Assembly (NCBI RefSeq): GCF_017875645.1
Contig: NZ_JAGGMR010000001.1
Coordinates: 4,836,001-4,900,000 of the forward strand
Origin: Nocardia goodfellowii
GTDB taxonomy: Bacteria > Actinomycetota > Actinomycetes > Mycobacteriales > Mycobacteriaceae
Direction: 5' to 3'
Length of the DNA: 64,000 nucleotides
The position numbers and the translations under genes are program-made. Of the stretch, positions 9,642 to 17,877 are shown piece by piece (position 1 is the first letter of the stretch; every line of letters begins with the position of its first letter). The notes under the pieces were generated by a model. It was not told the DNA's origin and did not search any database. It worked only from the letters and a program-made list of their open reading frames with translations.

Positions 9642-10742
9642 GTGTCAGACCGGGAGAAGCCTGTGCGTCTCAGGGGCGTATCACGCTGGCGGTCAACGAC
9701 ACTCGTAGTGGTCGGTGCCGGCGGCACCGGTTTCGGCGCGGCCGTGCTCTCGGGGGTAGAGGCTAACTTCTCACAGCCCTTGGCGACGCTGCTCGCAGGC
9801 GCAGGGGTGCTCACCGCAGGAATCTTGACCTACGTCAATGGCCAGCGCACCCGCGATCAGGCTGAAGCACATCACAACGAAGAGATGATTCGTGAGCGTG
9901 AGCGCCACACTCACGACACTGAGCGGGCGCGGGAAGCAGCGCTGTGGGAACGGTTCGGAGCAGCGGCAGCCCAGCTAGCCGACAAGTCCGCGGCGATTCG
10001 TATCGCCGGGGTGTACGCGATGGCCGGTGTCGCCGATGAAAGGTCCGGGTCTCACCGCCAGCAATGCATCGACGTGCTGTGCGGCTATCTGCGCCTGCCC
10101 TACGATCCGGAACAGGGCGGATCCGGTCGCACCAAATTGGTGACCAAGACCTCCGGCGCCGATGGAGACGAGCAGGAAGAACACACCGAATACCGGCAGA
10201 ACGATCGTGAAGTGCGCCAGACTATCGTCCGCGTCATTACCGACCACCTACGACCGACGGCTGAACATAGCTGGTCGGCCAACGATTTCGACTTCCGCAC
10301 CGCGCACCTCGAAGATGCCAACTTCAGCGCCGCGACCTTCTCCGGCACCGCCCAGTTCTATAGCGTGACCTTCTTCGGTCCGGCATGGTTCGGCGGAGCG
10401 ACCTTCTCGGGGGACGCCCGCTTTAAAGCTGCTACCTTCTCCGGGACCGCTCAGTTCTATGGCGCGACCTTCTCCAGCATTGCCCTTTTCGAGAGGACGA
10501 GGTTCTCTCGCGGCGCCCGGTTCGACGGCGCTGTGTTCTCAGGACCGGCGATTTTTACGAAGGCGGACTTCGGAAACCAGACGATTTCGTTCGCCGATCC
10601 AAGGCAGTGGGGGCCACCAGCGCCGACATTCGACTGGGACAAGGACCCCACGCAAATGCCCGCCAATGTGGAACCGCATAGTTGGCCGCCAACCGTGAGC
10701 ACACCACCCCTGGCTGGAGACGGGCGGTCGACGGCGGCCTGA
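9642..10742 (+). CDS. Membrane-anchored pentapeptide-repeat protein
   Basis: A 366-aa protein with a GTG start. Two hydrophobic helices (about 20-40 and 48-66) are followed by a charged coiled-coil-like stretch rich in Glu/His/Arg (about 70-105), a helical region, and then at about 215-305 a run of A(D/N)LQX-like pentapeptides in the variant form ATFSG-TAQFY-GATFS with a Phe or Leu every fifth residue, which would build a right-handed quadrilateral beta-helix. The arrangement (TM pair, helical linker, pentapeptide domain) is common in actinobacteria with unknown function. A Pro-rich tail closes the protein. Confidence 0.75.
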   Translation: MSDREKPVRLRGVSRWRSTTLVVVGAGGTGFGAAVLSGVEANFSQPLATLLAGAGVLTAGILTYVNGQRTRDQAEAHHNEEMIRERERHTHDTERAREAALWERFGAAAAQLADKSAAIRIAGVYAMAGVADERSGSHRQQCIDVLCGYLRLPYDPEQGGSGRTKLVTKTSGADGDEQEEHTEYRQNDREVRQTIVRVITDHLRPTAEHSWSANDFDFRTAHLEDANFSAATFSGTAQFYSVTFFGPAWFGGATFSGDARFKAATFSGTAQFYGATFSSIALFERTRFSRGARFDGAVFSGPAIFTKADFGNQTISFADPRQWGPPAPTFDWDKDPTQMPANVEPHSWPPTVSTPPLAGDGRSTAA

Positions 10743-10852
10743 TCGAGGAGAGTCACGCCTGATCAATCCGCGCTGATTGCCGAGCAACGCACTCTTGCGC
10801 CGCTGATCGCGCCGTTCGAAACGGCCACGTGGCGCTGTTGAAATCAACTAAC

Positions 10853-11660
10853 CTACCGAGTCGAAAGTCGTTCGTCTGCTGCGTCTTTCAAGGCGACTGC
10901 TTCAATGAAGGCGATGTCGCCGACTGCAGCGGGCGACTTGTTGCGGTCATGCGCTTGCCACCTTCGTAGATCGTCGATTGGTGAATAGTCGGCCAATGGA
11001 CGGACGGGCGGTCGCACGGTGTCGAGAAGGATCGGAAGGACTTCGAGGTCACCGAAGATGTTGTCGAGGTCTTTTCGGGCCCGGGTTTCGAGGTAGAACA
11101 CCGTGACGAGATGGACGGCGGCAGTGGAGTCATCCATGGTCGCCTGGTCAACAGCTGGGTCAGTTCGAGTGTTGTGCGCTGCTTGAATGCGGCTGATTCA
11201 CCTGATCGTGTCGGCAGTCGGCCCAAATCCGCGGCGAGACCGTAGTCGAGAAGTCGGTGCGGCGCTTCGTTGGTTGTGGGCAGGCCCACGCGATCACGGA
11301 AGCGCTTGTCGGCGTGGGTGAACCACGGTCGACGCCAACTGGTCGGTGAGCGCCAAGTAAGTCAGCTGGTACCCCAGTCGTCGCCGGACATGGTCACGAA
11401 GCGCGTACTCGCTGATGGTGTCGACATCTGCACCAGCAGCCCGCAGAAAGCCCAAAGAAACGCCCTCGTAGTAGTCGTCATCGATCGCTCTGCACCGAGT
11501 TGAGGGCATTCGGGACAGAGACGTGTGGGGCGATCGCCGCACGGTCAACATCGCCGCTGTAGTCCACTGGCCGACTACGGCGGAAAAGCCGCCGGGTCGA
11601 CCTTGCGTGCCGCAGCTAGAAGCTGGACCAGATGCGCGGTGGGATGCCCCTCTGGAGGCA
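10853..11660 (-). pseudogene. Multiply frameshifted gene of unknown family
   Basis: No single frame covers this region, but coding-like sequence with high third-position GC can be followed through frame changes on the minus strand: VDYSGDVDRAAIAPHVS, then DDDYYEGVSLGFLRAAG to LTYLALTDQLAS, then a switch near 11328 into WFTHADKRFRDRVGLPTT to TTLELTQLLTR, then a switch near 11140 into MDDSTAAVHLVTVFYLE and onward to the stop at 10853. At least three frameshifts are needed. The last segment alone (94 aa from 11137) could still be translated. I do not recognise the protein. It sits just downstream of the NLR-like gene on the same strand. Confidence 0.4.
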
Positions 11661-11694
11661 GTCGACAACAGTTGATGAGCCGAAGTCTCTCCGC

Positions 11695-14091
11695 TCAGTC
11701 CCCAGACGGGCTAGTAATCCGCCGCATATTGTCATCGACATCCCGTGTAAGCGGGTGCTCGGCGCCTAGCACCCGCACACAGTCGATTAGGACCGCCTCG
11801 AGCAGGGGAATCGCCTCGTGCACTCGCCCCGCTGCCCGGTAGGCCAGGGCGAGGTGGTTGCGGCTGGTCAAGGTTTCAGGGTGCTCGGTGCCCAGCACCC
11901 GTGCGCGGTCGGTGAGGACCGCCTCGCACAGGGCGATCGCCTCGTCCACCCGCCCCGCCACCCTGTAGGCCTCGGCGAGGCTGTGGCGGCTGGTCAAGGT
12001 CTCAGGGTGCTCGGTGCCCAGCACCCGCTCGTAGTCGGTGAGGACCGCCTCGTACAGGGCGATCGCCTCGCTCACCCGCCCCGCCAGCCGGTGGGCGACG
12101 GCGAGGTCGTGGCGACTGGACAAAATGGACGGGTGTTCGGCGCCCAGCACCCGTGCGCGATCGGTGAGGACCGCCTCGTACAGGGCGATCGCCTCGGTCA
12201 CCCGCCCCGCTTCTTGGTAGGCGCCGGCGAGATGGTTGCGGCTGGTCAAGGTCTCAGGGTGCTCGGTGCCCAGCACCCGTGCGCGATCGGTGAGGACCGC
12301 CTCGAGCAGGGCGATCGCCTCGTGCACCCTTTCCGCCACCCGGTAGGCGAGGGCGAGGTTGTGGCGGCTGGTCAAGGTAGTCGGGTGCTCGGTGCCCAGC
12401 ACCCGCTCGGTATCGGTGAGGACCGCCTCGTACAGGGCGATCGCCTCGGTCACCCGCCCCGCCAGTAGGTAGGCGCCGGCGAGGTCATGTCGACTGGACA
12501 AAATGGACGAGTGCTCGGCGCCCAACACCCGCTCGTAATCGGTCAGGACCACCTCGAGCAGGGCGATCGCCTCGTGCACCCGCCCCGCTTCTCGGTAGGC
12601 CAGGGCGAGGCTGTGGCGGCTGGTCAAGGTAGACGGGTGCTCCGCGCCCCGGAGCGTGGACAATTTTGCGGCGGTGCGTTCTCCGCGTTCGATGGCCGCG
12701 GCCAGGTTCGTACCCGACCGTGCGGAATGCCATACAGCAGCGGCCAGTGATGCAAGAATGGCGGCGGCTGTCTCGATGGATATCGCACGGTCATCGAGGA
12801 CCGACCACGTGTGGTCCAGATGTGCGGTGGTTTCGGCGACCACCCCGGCATCGAGGGCAGTTTGCGAGTCGTAACGCACGTCCGGCCACAAGATGTCATC
12901 GGCTGATCGGGCTGTGGCGTCGAGGGTTTCGTCGTCGGTGAGCCGGTACTCGCGCACAGCGCGGGCGGTGAGGCGGTGCATGACGATCCGGTCGCCGGTG
13001 CCGGTGAGGATCGACAGATTGCGGCAGATGTCGATGGCATCAGCGACAACGCCATCGTCCCCGGGGGCGAGTCGGTTCACGGTGTCGATCCGGACGCCCT
13101 CGGGGGCCAGGATCGCGATGACTCGCAACAACAGATCAATGACGGGACCGCTGGTGTGGTCCATGGCCGCGTCGATGGCTTCTCGTAGCGCCGTGTCCAC
13201 GGGGAGGGGGTAGTCGCTGCCGGCGTGTCTCGGCAGGCCCTCGGCGAGGGTTCGAATGCGCAGGAACTCGCTGTAGTCGCCGAAGGTGCGGAATCGGGTG
13301 GAGCGCTGGGTGATCGTCGCGGCCGCGACCGCCAGCCCCAGGGCGTGATCGCCCAGGAGGTCGGCGAGTTCGCCGGCGCCGGCGGGATCGTTGCGGGCGG
13401 TGCGGGTGCTCAGGTAGCGCACCGATTCGGCGCGGGTGTAGGTGCTGACGTGTACCTGTGTGCCGATCACCGCGAACCGGTGGTCAGTGGTGGTAATCAA
13501 GGTTTGCGTGGCTCGGGTGGGCCGGTACTGCGCGATCAGGTCGGGATCGACCGCGTTGTCGAAGATCAGCAGATGCCGGCCCGGCCGGTCGTTCAACGCC
13601 CGCACCACCGCCCGCGCCGAGGCTGGGGTGTCGCCATCGGGATCGGCGACACCGAGAACCAAAGCGAGACGGTGGAGTTCGGCTTCCAGGACTTCTCTTG
13701 ATTCGGCGTTGGACCAGACCACAACCCCCGCAACGGGCTCGGCCAGCCGTCGACGCGCGTAGGCGGCGGCGAGCTGGGTTTTGCCGATGCCGCGCAGTCC
13801 GGTCAGCGAACACAACGAGTCCTGAGTGTCGGCCTGGAACGCGCCGGCGATCTCGTCCAATGTGGCTCGCTCGACGAAACACGGTGAGGCGTCAGGGAAG
13901 TCACCGACCCGCAGTAACTGTTCGGTCAGGTCCTCGCGTACTGCCTGGTTCAGGATCTGGATGGCGACGTTCCCGCCGATCACCGAACCGTGCATGTGCA
14001 CCGCGACCGGCCCGGCGCCAAGGGGCTCAGCGCCGTCGGGGCTGCTGCCGGTGGAGTGTGGGTCGGGACCGGCGGTTCCCGCCACACTCAC
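11695..14091 (-). CDS. NLR-like STAND NTPase with C-terminal tetratricopeptide repeats and N-terminal amyloid-motif candidate
   Basis: A 798-aa protein. Residues 30-47 hold a short HG-centred segment (HMHGSVIGGNVAIQI) of the kind that forms beta-amyloid signalling motifs in bacterial NLRs. An NB-ARC/STAND ATPase follows, with Walker A GLRGIGKTQ at 98-106 and a Walker B-like LLIFDNA near 172-178, then a winged-helix region. Seven almost identical 42-residue TPR units occupy 481-774. Such proteins sense a trigger through the repeats, oligomerise with ATP, and pass the signal to a partner. The GTG start at 14091 overlaps the TGA of the upstream gene (GTGA), so the two are translationally coupled. 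A role in regulated cell death or phage defence is inference. Confidence 0.82.
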   Translation of the reverse strand: MSVAGTAGPDPHSTGSSPDGAEPLGAGPVAVHMHGSVIGGNVAIQILNQAVREDLTEQLLRVGDFPDASPCFVERATLDEIAGAFQADTQDSLCSLTGLRGIGKTQLAAAYARRRLAEPVAGVVVWSNAESREVLEAELHRLALVLGVADPDGDTPASARAVVRALNDRPGRHLLIFDNAVDPDLIAQYRPTRATQTLITTTDHRFAVIGTQVHVSTYTRAESVRYLSTRTARNDPAGAGELADLLGDHALGLAVAAATITQRSTRFRTFGDYSEFLRIRTLAEGLPRHAGSDYPLPVDTALREAIDAAMDHTSGPVIDLLLRVIAILAPEGVRIDTVNRLAPGDDGVVADAIDICRNLSILTGTGDRIVMHRLTARAVREYRLTDDETLDATARSADDILWPDVRYDSQTALDAGVVAETTAHLDHTWSVLDDRAISIETAAAILASLAAAVWHSARSGTNLAAAIERGERTAAKLSTLRGAEHPSTLTSRHSLALAYREAGRVHEAIALLEVVLTDYERVLGAEHSSILSSRHDLAGAYLLAGRVTEAIALYEAVLTDTERVLGTEHPTTLTSRHNLALAYRVAERVHEAIALLEAVLTDRARVLGTEHPETLTSRNHLAGAYQEAGRVTEAIALYEAVLTDRARVLGAEHPSILSSRHDLAVAHRLAGRVSEAIALYEAVLTDYERVLGTEHPETLTSRHSLAEAYRVAGRVDEAIALCEAVLTDRARVLGTEHPETLTSRNHLALAYRAAGRVHEAIPLLEAVLIDCVRVLGAEHPLTRDVDDNMRRITSPSGD
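11770..12651 (-). repeat. Seven tandem 126-bp repeats inside the NLR-like gene
   Basis: Each 126-bp unit encodes one 42-residue TPR beginning LG(T/A)EHPxTLTSR and ending EAVLTDxxRV. Units differ at only a few codons and share long DNA runs such as GAGGACCGCCTCGTACAGGG. The high DNA identity points to recent unit duplication or gene conversion and makes copy number likely to vary between strains. Confidence 0.9.
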
Positions 14092-14546
14092 CGAGGGTGT
14101 GGCGACTCCCCTGCGGTGATGTCGGAGGCATTGAAATCCTGCGCGATCTTCGCCCCGTGCAACCGTATCCCGATATCGGAGCCATGGACCCGGTCCGCGT
14201 TGAACGACCCACCGACCTCGAGATCGGTCAAATCCATACCGATCCGCTCGAATACCTCAGGGGTGTGCTCACCGACCGTGTCGATGAGGCGCTGCGCGGC
14301 CTCGCCCAACTCCTCATCGGCCCCCGCACCCGCATCGGTCAGGTCCTCAGCGAGTGAGTCCCTTTTGGCCTCGGAGTCTGGACGCCGTTCCACCCCGGAG
14401 ACGTCCACCCCTGGATAGCGGCTGGCCAAAATCTGTTTCAGGCCCGCGTAGGCATCGGTGACAGCGAGTTTGGCTGCCTCGGTCAACCCCGCACCCGCCC
14501 CCGCCGCAGCCAACGCCACCGCAGCCGTCACGACCGTCACATCCAT
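14088..14546 (-). CDS. Candidate BELL-domain effector with C-terminal amyloid-motif segment
   Basis: A 152-aa protein directly upstream of, and overlapping, the NLR-like gene. The N-terminal 40 residues are a hydrophobic Ala/Gly-rich helix (TAAVALAAAGAGAG) followed by an amphipathic helix with the family-like pattern EAAKLAVTDAYAGLKQIL; a second helical block (GADEELGEAAQRLIDT) follows. This matches the BELL fold proposed as a bacterial analogue of membrane-disrupting HeLo/MLKL domains. The C-terminal segment 109-143 alternates polar and aliphatic residues and contains HGAKIAQDFNAS, comparable to the HGSVI segment of the neighbour. The start is set by GGGAGGGG upstream of the ATG at 14546. 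Identification rests on architecture and pattern memory, not on a search. Confidence 0.55.
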   Translation of the reverse strand: MDVTVVTAAVALAAAGAGAGLTEAAKLAVTDAYAGLKQILASRYPGVDVSGVERRPDSEAKRDSLAEDLTDAGAGADEELGEAAQRLIDTVGEHTPEVFERIGMDLTDLEVGGSFNADRVHGSDIGIRLHGAKIAQDFNASDITAGESPHPR

Positions 14547-14758
14547 ACATACCCCTCCCATGATCCGCGCCAAGCCGCGAAACCGCTGTCCCCGATGGTA
14601 TTCGAGGGCCGCCGCCGACAAGGACGATTCGGCCCCGGAACACGCGGTAATGCCTGCGGGCTCAGGCGGACCGAAGCGGCCAGCACGGGACTACTGAAGA
14701 TCGACGGGCCGAGGTCTCAGCGCCGGCGACGCACTGAACGTCCTTCTATGCCCTTGGT

Positions 14759-15989
14759 CTCAATGGGTCAGCGCAACACACTGGAATCTCCTGGTGAGGA
14801 ACGGATGTGATGCGCAATGGCCTCGAGTAGACCGCTGTCGGAGACGAGAACCCCGTTGACCGAGGCTCAGGTCGAGGAGGTGTGGCAGCGGTGGCGGTCC
14901 GGGCAAGCGATCAAGGTTCTTGCTCGAGAAATGCGCCGGCACCCTTCAACGGTGCGCGACCTACTCAAACGCTGCGGCGGAGTCCGGCCGGCTCCTCGCC
15001 GCCGCAGCGAGTTGCGCCTGAGTTTGGATGAGCGAGAAGAGATCTCGCGAGGATTGGCCGCGGGGGACTCGCTGCGCAGTATCGCCCGCCGCCTGGGTCG
15101 AGCGCCTTCGACGATCTCGCGTGAGGTCGCTGGGCGCGGCGGTCGTTTCGCTTACCGGGCCTTGCCTGCCGATCAGGCGGCGTGGGCTCGGGCGACGCGA
15201 CCGAAACCGACCAAATTGTCCCGGAATCCAGTATTGGCGGCGGTGGTGGCCGAGAAACTCGCTGCGAGGTGGTCGCCGCAGCAGATCGCGGGCTGGCTGC
15301 GGCGAAATCCGCAGTCCAGCATGGGTTATGTGTCGCACGAGACGATTTACCGGGCGTTGTTCATCCAGGCTCGTGGCGAGCTGCGCCGCGAGTTGACCCG
15401 TTATCTGCGCACCCACCGGGCCATGCGCCGCCCGAAGGTCAAGCGTGAGCCCGACGGCCGCGGTCAGCGCCGCGGTGTGCTCAATATCGCTGAACGCCCT
15501 GCCGAGGCTGCCGATCGAGCCGTTCCCGGGCATTGGGAAGGCGATTTGGTGTTCGGGCGTGGCATGTCTCCGGTCGCCACCCTGGTCGAACGGTCCACCC
15601 GGTTTCTGCTGCTGGTCGCTCTGCCCGAGGGCAAGCGCGCTGATCTGGTCGCCGACGCGTTGGCGGCCCGGATCCTGACCCTGCCTGATGCGTTGCGGCG
15701 GACCCTGACCTGGGACCAAGGCTACGAAATGGCCGAACACGCCGCGTTCACCGTCGCCACCGGCGTCCCGGTCTACTTCTGCGACCCGAAAAGTCCGTGG
15801 CAGCGCGGCAGTAACGAGAACACCAACGGGCTGCTCCGCCAATACCTTCCCCGACATCTCGACTTCCGCACCTATAGCCAGTCCGACCTGGATGCGATCG
15901 CCGACGAACTCAACGGACGCCCTCGACAAACCCTCGGATTTCGCACACCATCAGAAGCACTCGAAGAGGTGTTGCGTTGACCGCCTGAG
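14759..15989 (+). mobile_element. Complete IS30-family insertion sequence
   Basis: The element carries one transposase gene and imperfect inverted repeats at its ends: 14759-14779 (CTCAATGGGTCAGCGCAACAC) matches the reverse complement of 15969-15989 at 17 of 21 positions. No target-site duplication is evident by eye. A relic of the same right end lies at 9431-9513, so this family has inserted nearby more than once. Confidence 0.8.
14817..15980 (+). CDS. IS30 family transposase
   Basis: A 387-aa DDE transposase. Two HTH regions lie in the first 110 residues (IKVLAREMRRHPSTVRDLL and LRSIARRLGRAPSTISREV). The catalytic core shows GHWEGDLV (first Asp, near 240), TWDQGYE (second Asp, near 300) and the Glu in SPWQRGSNENTNGLLRQYL (near 335). 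Length and motifs are normal for IS30 and the frame is intact, so the element may be active. Confidence 0.95.
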   Translation: MASSRPLSETRTPLTEAQVEEVWQRWRSGQAIKVLAREMRRHPSTVRDLLKRCGGVRPAPRRRSELRLSLDEREEISRGLAAGDSLRSIARRLGRAPSTISREVAGRGGRFAYRALPADQAAWARATRPKPTKLSRNPVLAAVVAEKLAARWSPQQIAGWLRRNPQSSMGYVSHETIYRALFIQARGELRRELTRYLRTHRAMRRPKVKREPDGRGQRRGVLNIAERPAEAADRAVPGHWEGDLVFGRGMSPVATLVERSTRFLLLVALPEGKRADLVADALAARILTLPDALRRTLTWDQGYEMAEHAAFTVATGVPVYFCDPKSPWQRGSNENTNGLLRQYLPRHLDFRTYSQSDLDAIADELNGRPRQTLGFRTPSEALEEVLR

Positions 15990-16151
15990 CCCGCACCGCG
16001 ATCCGCGCGATCCCGAGGCCGCGGCGCCGGCCGGACGAACGCACTGATCTCTCGAATTGAGCATGCTGCACCTACGCCAGCTGGGTAAGCAGCTCCGATT
16101 TCACCCGCATCGTGTGAGCAACCCTCTCGATGCCGGTCCTACGGTGACCGG

Positions 16152-16811
16152 ATGGGCAGTGTGCTGGGCGATCTACTCCCGCTGGCGGTAGGTGTGGCGA
16201 TCTCGCCGATTCCTATTGTCGCCGCCATCTTGATGATCCTCTCCCGCAACGCAGCCGGCTCCGGCACCGGTTTCGCGCTCGGGTGGGTCTGCGGCATCGC
16301 CGTGGTCACCATCGTGTTCGTGGCACTGTCGGGGATGCTCGGTGGCTCCGGCGATCGGCAGGCGTCGACCGCCGGGTCCTGGATCAAGGTCGGCTTGGGT
16401 GTGGCGCTGTTGGCGCTGGCCGCCGCGCAATGGCGGCGGCGCTCCGACACCGACCCGCCGGGGTGGATGCGGGCCATCGACAGCTTCACGACCATCAAGG
16501 CCGCGGGCTTGGGAGTGCTGCTGTCGGCGGTGAATCCCAAAAACATGCTGCTGTGCGTCTCGGCGGGTGTGACGATCGGGTCCAGCGACCTGGCTACAGG
16601 CGAGAAAGCCGTTGCCGTAGCGGTTTTCACGGTGCTGGCGGCGGCCAGCGTCCTGATGGTCGTGCTGAGTTACGCCGTGGCGGCCGACCGGCTGCGCGAA
16701 AGCCTCGACCGGACCCGACAGTGGCTGCAGGCCAACAACCACGCTGTCATGGCGATCGTGCTGCTGGTGATGGGCGCGGCGGTGATCGGCAAGGGGATAG
16801 GTGGTTTGTGA
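16152..16811 (+). CDS. GAP family (glycolipid/GPL-addressing) membrane protein
   Basis: A 219-aa protein with six hydrophobic segments and the LysE-like signature near the N-terminus (LPLAVGVAISPIPIVAAILM) and NPKN in the middle (about residue 130). In mycobacteria, Gap/Sap proteins help move glycopeptidolipids or sulfolipids across the membrane. The substrate here is unknown. It converges with the LapA-domain gene with only 12 bp between stops. Confidence 0.8.
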   Translation: MGSVLGDLLPLAVGVAISPIPIVAAILMILSRNAAGSGTGFALGWVCGIAVVTIVFVALSGMLGGSGDRQASTAGSWIKVGLGVALLALAAAQWRRRSDTDPPGWMRAIDSFTTIKAAGLGVLLSAVNPKNMLLCVSAGVTIGSSDLATGEKAVAVAVFTVLAAASVLMVVLSYAVAADRLRESLDRTRQWLQANNHAVMAIVLLVMGAAVIGKGIGGL

Positions 16812-16823
16812 CGGGCGGACCGG

Positions 16824-17078
16824 TCACTTCCGTCGCGTCGCGATCGCTCGCGGACGGCGTTTGCGCAGCATCAGCACTCCTGTCAACCATCCGATCGCGA
16901 ACATCACCAGCAGAATCAACCACATCGGGGACCGAATCGAGATCAACAGGAGCTCGATCTCCACCTTGTCGCGGTTCTCGAAGAAGAAGATGACGGCAAC
17001 AGCGGTCAACCCCAACGCCAACCATTGATTGAGCGAGAGCCTCGACAGCGGCGACGGCTTCTTCGTCGACTGGTCCAT
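16824..17078 (-). CDS. LapA-domain (DUF1049) small membrane protein
   Basis: An 84-aa protein with two membrane helices: WLALGLTAVAVIFFFENRD, where the N-R-D after the first helix is typical of the family, and a second helix WLILLVMFAIGWLTGVLML followed by an Arg/Lys-rich tail. LapA proteins are involved in envelope and LPS assembly in Proteobacteria; in actinobacteria the role is unknown. The start at 17078 is supported by GAGGAGA upstream. Confidence 0.8.
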   Translation of the reverse strand: MDQSTKKPSPLSRLSLNQWLALGLTAVAVIFFFENRDKVEIELLLISIRSPMWLILLVMFAIGWLTGVLMLRKRRPRAIATRRK

Positions 17079-17131
17079 CGCTGGTCTCCTCGCGGAACCC
17101 CGCCCCTCGAACGGATTGCCGGCGCTGCTGG

Positions 17132-17506
17132 TCACGCCAGCGCCTTGGCTTTGAGCTGGTCGAACTCCTGGGCGGTGATCGTGCCCTCGGCGAGAAGCCG
17201 CTTGGCGTCGGCAATCTGCGCGGCCGGGCTGGTTCCCGCGGTGTCGCGGATGTAGTCGGCTTGGGCAGCCTGGAGCTGCTCGACCTCGGCTGTCGAGCGC
17301 TGCCGCATTCCCTCGCCACGCACGATCAGATACACCAGCGAGGTCAGCAACGGCAGCAAGATCAGGAACAAGATCCACAGCGCCTTCACCCAGCCCGAGG
17401 TCCCTCGGTCCCGGAACAGATCGCCGATGATGTAGAACAGCAACAGCAGGTAGGCGATGAACGCGAAACTCACCACGACCAGCCAAATCGCTTCCCAGAA
17501 CGACAT
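17132..17506 (-). CDS. PLDc_N and SHOCT domain membrane protein
   Basis: A 124-aa protein. Two membrane helices at 5-27 and 41-63 surround DLFRDRGTSGWVKALW, the signature of the phospholipase-D N-terminal (PLDc_N) transmembrane domain. The C-terminus LLAEGTITAQEFDQLKAKAL is a SHOCT motif, a short oligomerisation tail. It sits 53 bp upstream of the LapA-domain gene on the same strand, so the two are probably one transcript. The start at 17506 has GAGGTG upstream. Likely a small scaffold or stress-related membrane protein. Confidence 0.85.
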   Translation of the reverse strand: MSFWEAIWLVVVSFAFIAYLLLLFYIIGDLFRDRGTSGWVKALWILFLILLPLLTSLVYLIVRGEGMRQRSTAEVEQLQAAQADYIRDTAGTSPAAQIADAKRLLAEGTITAQEFDQLKAKALA

Positions 17507-17877
17507 AACACACCTCGATTGCGTCGGACGGATGTCACCCCAGGGGGCGACGAATGCCGTCACGGTATTCCGCAGATCGGGGGAGCAGGCTCACCCGATT
17601 CGGGTGAAGAACGCCTACATCATCACCTCTTACCGATGGATAGCCGAGCTGTCGCTAGCGGCAATAACCTGTCGAATCTGCGATGCATTTCGAAACGGCG
17701 GCGATTTGCTCTTGCGTTTCGCAAATTCTTCCGGCACATCGGCTCGGACACTATGGTTTGAGGGCATTGCGGCCATCATCTGTCTCGGGTGAGGTTCCAA
17801 ACAGTCGAAAGCAGTCATTCCGGGCCGATAATGCGCTAGAGCAGGTAGTTCACTGCCAAACCGCTGCAGGAGATACG
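17507..17877. other. 371-bp divergent intergenic region
   Basis: This region lies between the SHOCT gene and the LAL regulator. It is locally A+T-richer than its surroundings at about 17660-17760 and holds the palindrome described at 17591. It probably carries promoters for both directions. No gene is seen. Confidence 0.6.
17591..17607. promoter_or_regulatory. Palindromic operator TCACCC-N5-GGGTGA, copy 1
   Basis: TCACCCGATTCGGGTGA is an inverted repeat with 6-bp arms. It lies 85 bp upstream of the SHOCT gene and 270 bp upstream of the LAL regulator. An almost identical 17-mer (two differences) sits just upstream of the alkyl sulfatase gene at 21813, so both sites probably bind the same regulator. 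Confidence 0.5.

Noticed and set aside
11770..12651. Regular 126-bp repeats as a possible CRISPR array
   Set aside because: Units are contiguous coding repeats of a TPR protein without spacers.
17683..17877. Upstream extension of the LAL regulator from ATG 17683
   Set aside because: The added residues are low in coding bias and the GTG at 17878 has an ideal AGGAG.
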